Below, in pieces: positions 63,404 through 64,000 of a DNA stretch of 64,000 nt; the first letter of the stretch is position 1; each line of letters starts with the position of its first letter. The stretch covers positions 1-64,000 of the forward strand of contig NZ_PZZL01000009.1 of NCBI RefSeq assembly GCF_003046185.1. Direction: 5' to 3'. The notes beneath the pieces were generated by a model. That model saw only the letters and a list, made by a program, of their open reading frames with translations, did no database searches and was not told the DNA's origin. The stretch comes from Phreatobacter oligotrophus. GTDB taxonomy: Bacteria; Pseudomonadota; Alphaproteobacteria; Rhizobiales; Phreatobacteraceae. The position numbers were made by a program, and so were the translations under genes.

Positions 63404-64000
63404 TCACTCGAGCCCGAAGCGCAGGGCAGCCGCGGCGGCGACCGGCCCGAGCACGAGGCTCATGAGCGACAGCGCAACGAGGATGGCGAAGGGCTGTCCG
63501 AAGGGCAGCGGCCCGACGATCACCGAGGTCGTTGCCGCGACTCCGAAGATCAGCACGGGGATGGTGAGCGGCAGGACGAGGATGGCCATGAGCAGGCCGC
63601 CGCGCCTGAGGCTTACCGCCAGCGCAGCGCCGACCGCACCGATGAGGCTGAGCGCCGGCGTGCCGGCAGCCAGCGTCAGCGCCACGGCGCCCATCGCCTC
63701 CAGCGGCACGTTGAGGAAGAGGCCGAGCAGCGGCGCCGCCGCCACCAGCGGCAGGCCGGTGGCGAGCCAGTGGGCCGCGGCCTTGGCAGCGATGACGAGG
63801 GGCAGAGGCGTCTGGCCCATCATCATGATGTCGAGCGAGCCGTCATCGGCATCGGCCTGGAAGATCCTGTCGAGGCCGAGCAGCGTCGCCAGCAGCGCGC
63901 CGATCCACAGGATGGCCGGACCGATGCGGGCGAGCAGGTTCATGTCCGGCCCGACGCCGAAGGGCACGATGGTCACCACCGCCAGGAAGAAGACGACGCC
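63404..64000 (-). CDS. ccmB: Heme exporter protein CcmB (5' end outside window)
   Basis: The minus-strand frame is still open at base 64000, so the N-terminus lies beyond the window. The 190-odd residues seen contain five membrane helices and the CcmB signatures 'IGPAILWIGALLATLLGLDRIFQADADDGSLDIMM' and 'TPALSLIGAVGAALAVSLRRGGLLMAILVLPLTIPVLIFG'. CcmB is the permease of the CcmABC(D) ABC system that handles heme for cytochrome c maturation. The full protein is about 220 residues, so some 20-30 are missing. ccmA is expected upstream and ccmC downstream. Confidence 0.95.
   Translation of the reverse strand, partial: GVVFFLAVVTIVPFGVGPDMNLLARIGPAILWIGALLATLLGLDRIFQADADDGSLDIMMMGQTPLPLVIAAKAAAHWLATGLPLVAAAPLLGLFLNVPLEAMGAVALTLAAGTPALSLIGAVGAALAVSLRRGGLLMAILVLPLTIPVLIFGVAATTSVIVGPLPFGQPFAILVALSLMSLVLGPVAAAAALRFGLE

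Overview
The window is GC-rich, densely packed alphaproteobacterial DNA. Several things point to Hyphomicrobiales (Rhizobiales): phaA/phaB beside divergent phaR, a cobS/cobT pair beside a J-domain gene, single Flp pilins, CoxG, a ferrochelatase with a CxC pair, and intergenic palindromes of the type seen in Bradyrhizobium/Bosea/Phreatobacter-like genomes. The genus cannot be fixed from sequence alone.

Bases 1-4640 look like an accessory or decaying segment. A PAS-GGDEF gene has lost its 5' end at an imperfect palindrome. A tripartite-tricarboxylate (Bug/TctC) receptor survives only as frameshifted fragments. Small genes follow: an Flp pilin, a DUF2158 protein, an XRE regulator and several unknowns. 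The segment ends where an L,D-transpeptidase gene has lost its N-terminal half. From about 4650 on, gene order is compact and core-like, starting with tRNA-Ser(GGA).

5297-9600 holds a flavin amine oxidase divergent from a TetR regulator with two matching operators, then small membrane and redox genes. 9639-16739 is one minus-strand catabolic block: a hydantoin/allantoin-type racemase, a PuuE-like deacetylase-fold hydrolase, a PotABCD-like ABC importer and an amidase. I read it as import and ring opening of an allantoin- or hydantoin-like compound. 18523-29193 is a second catabolic block: a cytosine-deaminase-like amidohydrolase, a FAD oxidase, a quinone-reductase-like flavoprotein, MarR, a 3-hydroxyacid dehydrogenase, a sugar-type ABC importer and a 2-hydroxyacid dehydrogenase.

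29214-34379 carries NfeD/SPFH and a four-gene Mn/Zn-type ABC importer behind two copies of a Mur/Fur-like box. 34480-49266 is mostly housekeeping: hemH, an RluA-type pseudouridine synthase, ftsY, a minimal zincin, CoxG, a methyltransferase, YihY, an orphan MacB permease, a PAS-GGDEF-EAL protein, argJ and mutT. A 400-bp gap at 40351-40751 is filled with palindromic repeats. 49281-52439 has a second Flp pilin and the polyhydroxybutyrate genes phaB, phaA and phaR. A degenerate GGDEF-EAL protein, gamma-glutamyltransferase with a divergent GlcG-like protein, and rpmF follow. The right end holds a translationally coupled cobS-GNAT-cobT-phytase-like operon, a J-domain protein, a GST and a partial ccmB.

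No CRISPR array, intact insertion sequence, prophage or recognisable defence system was seen. The least-described functional units are the two catabolic blocks and the GNAT gene embedded between cobS and cobT.
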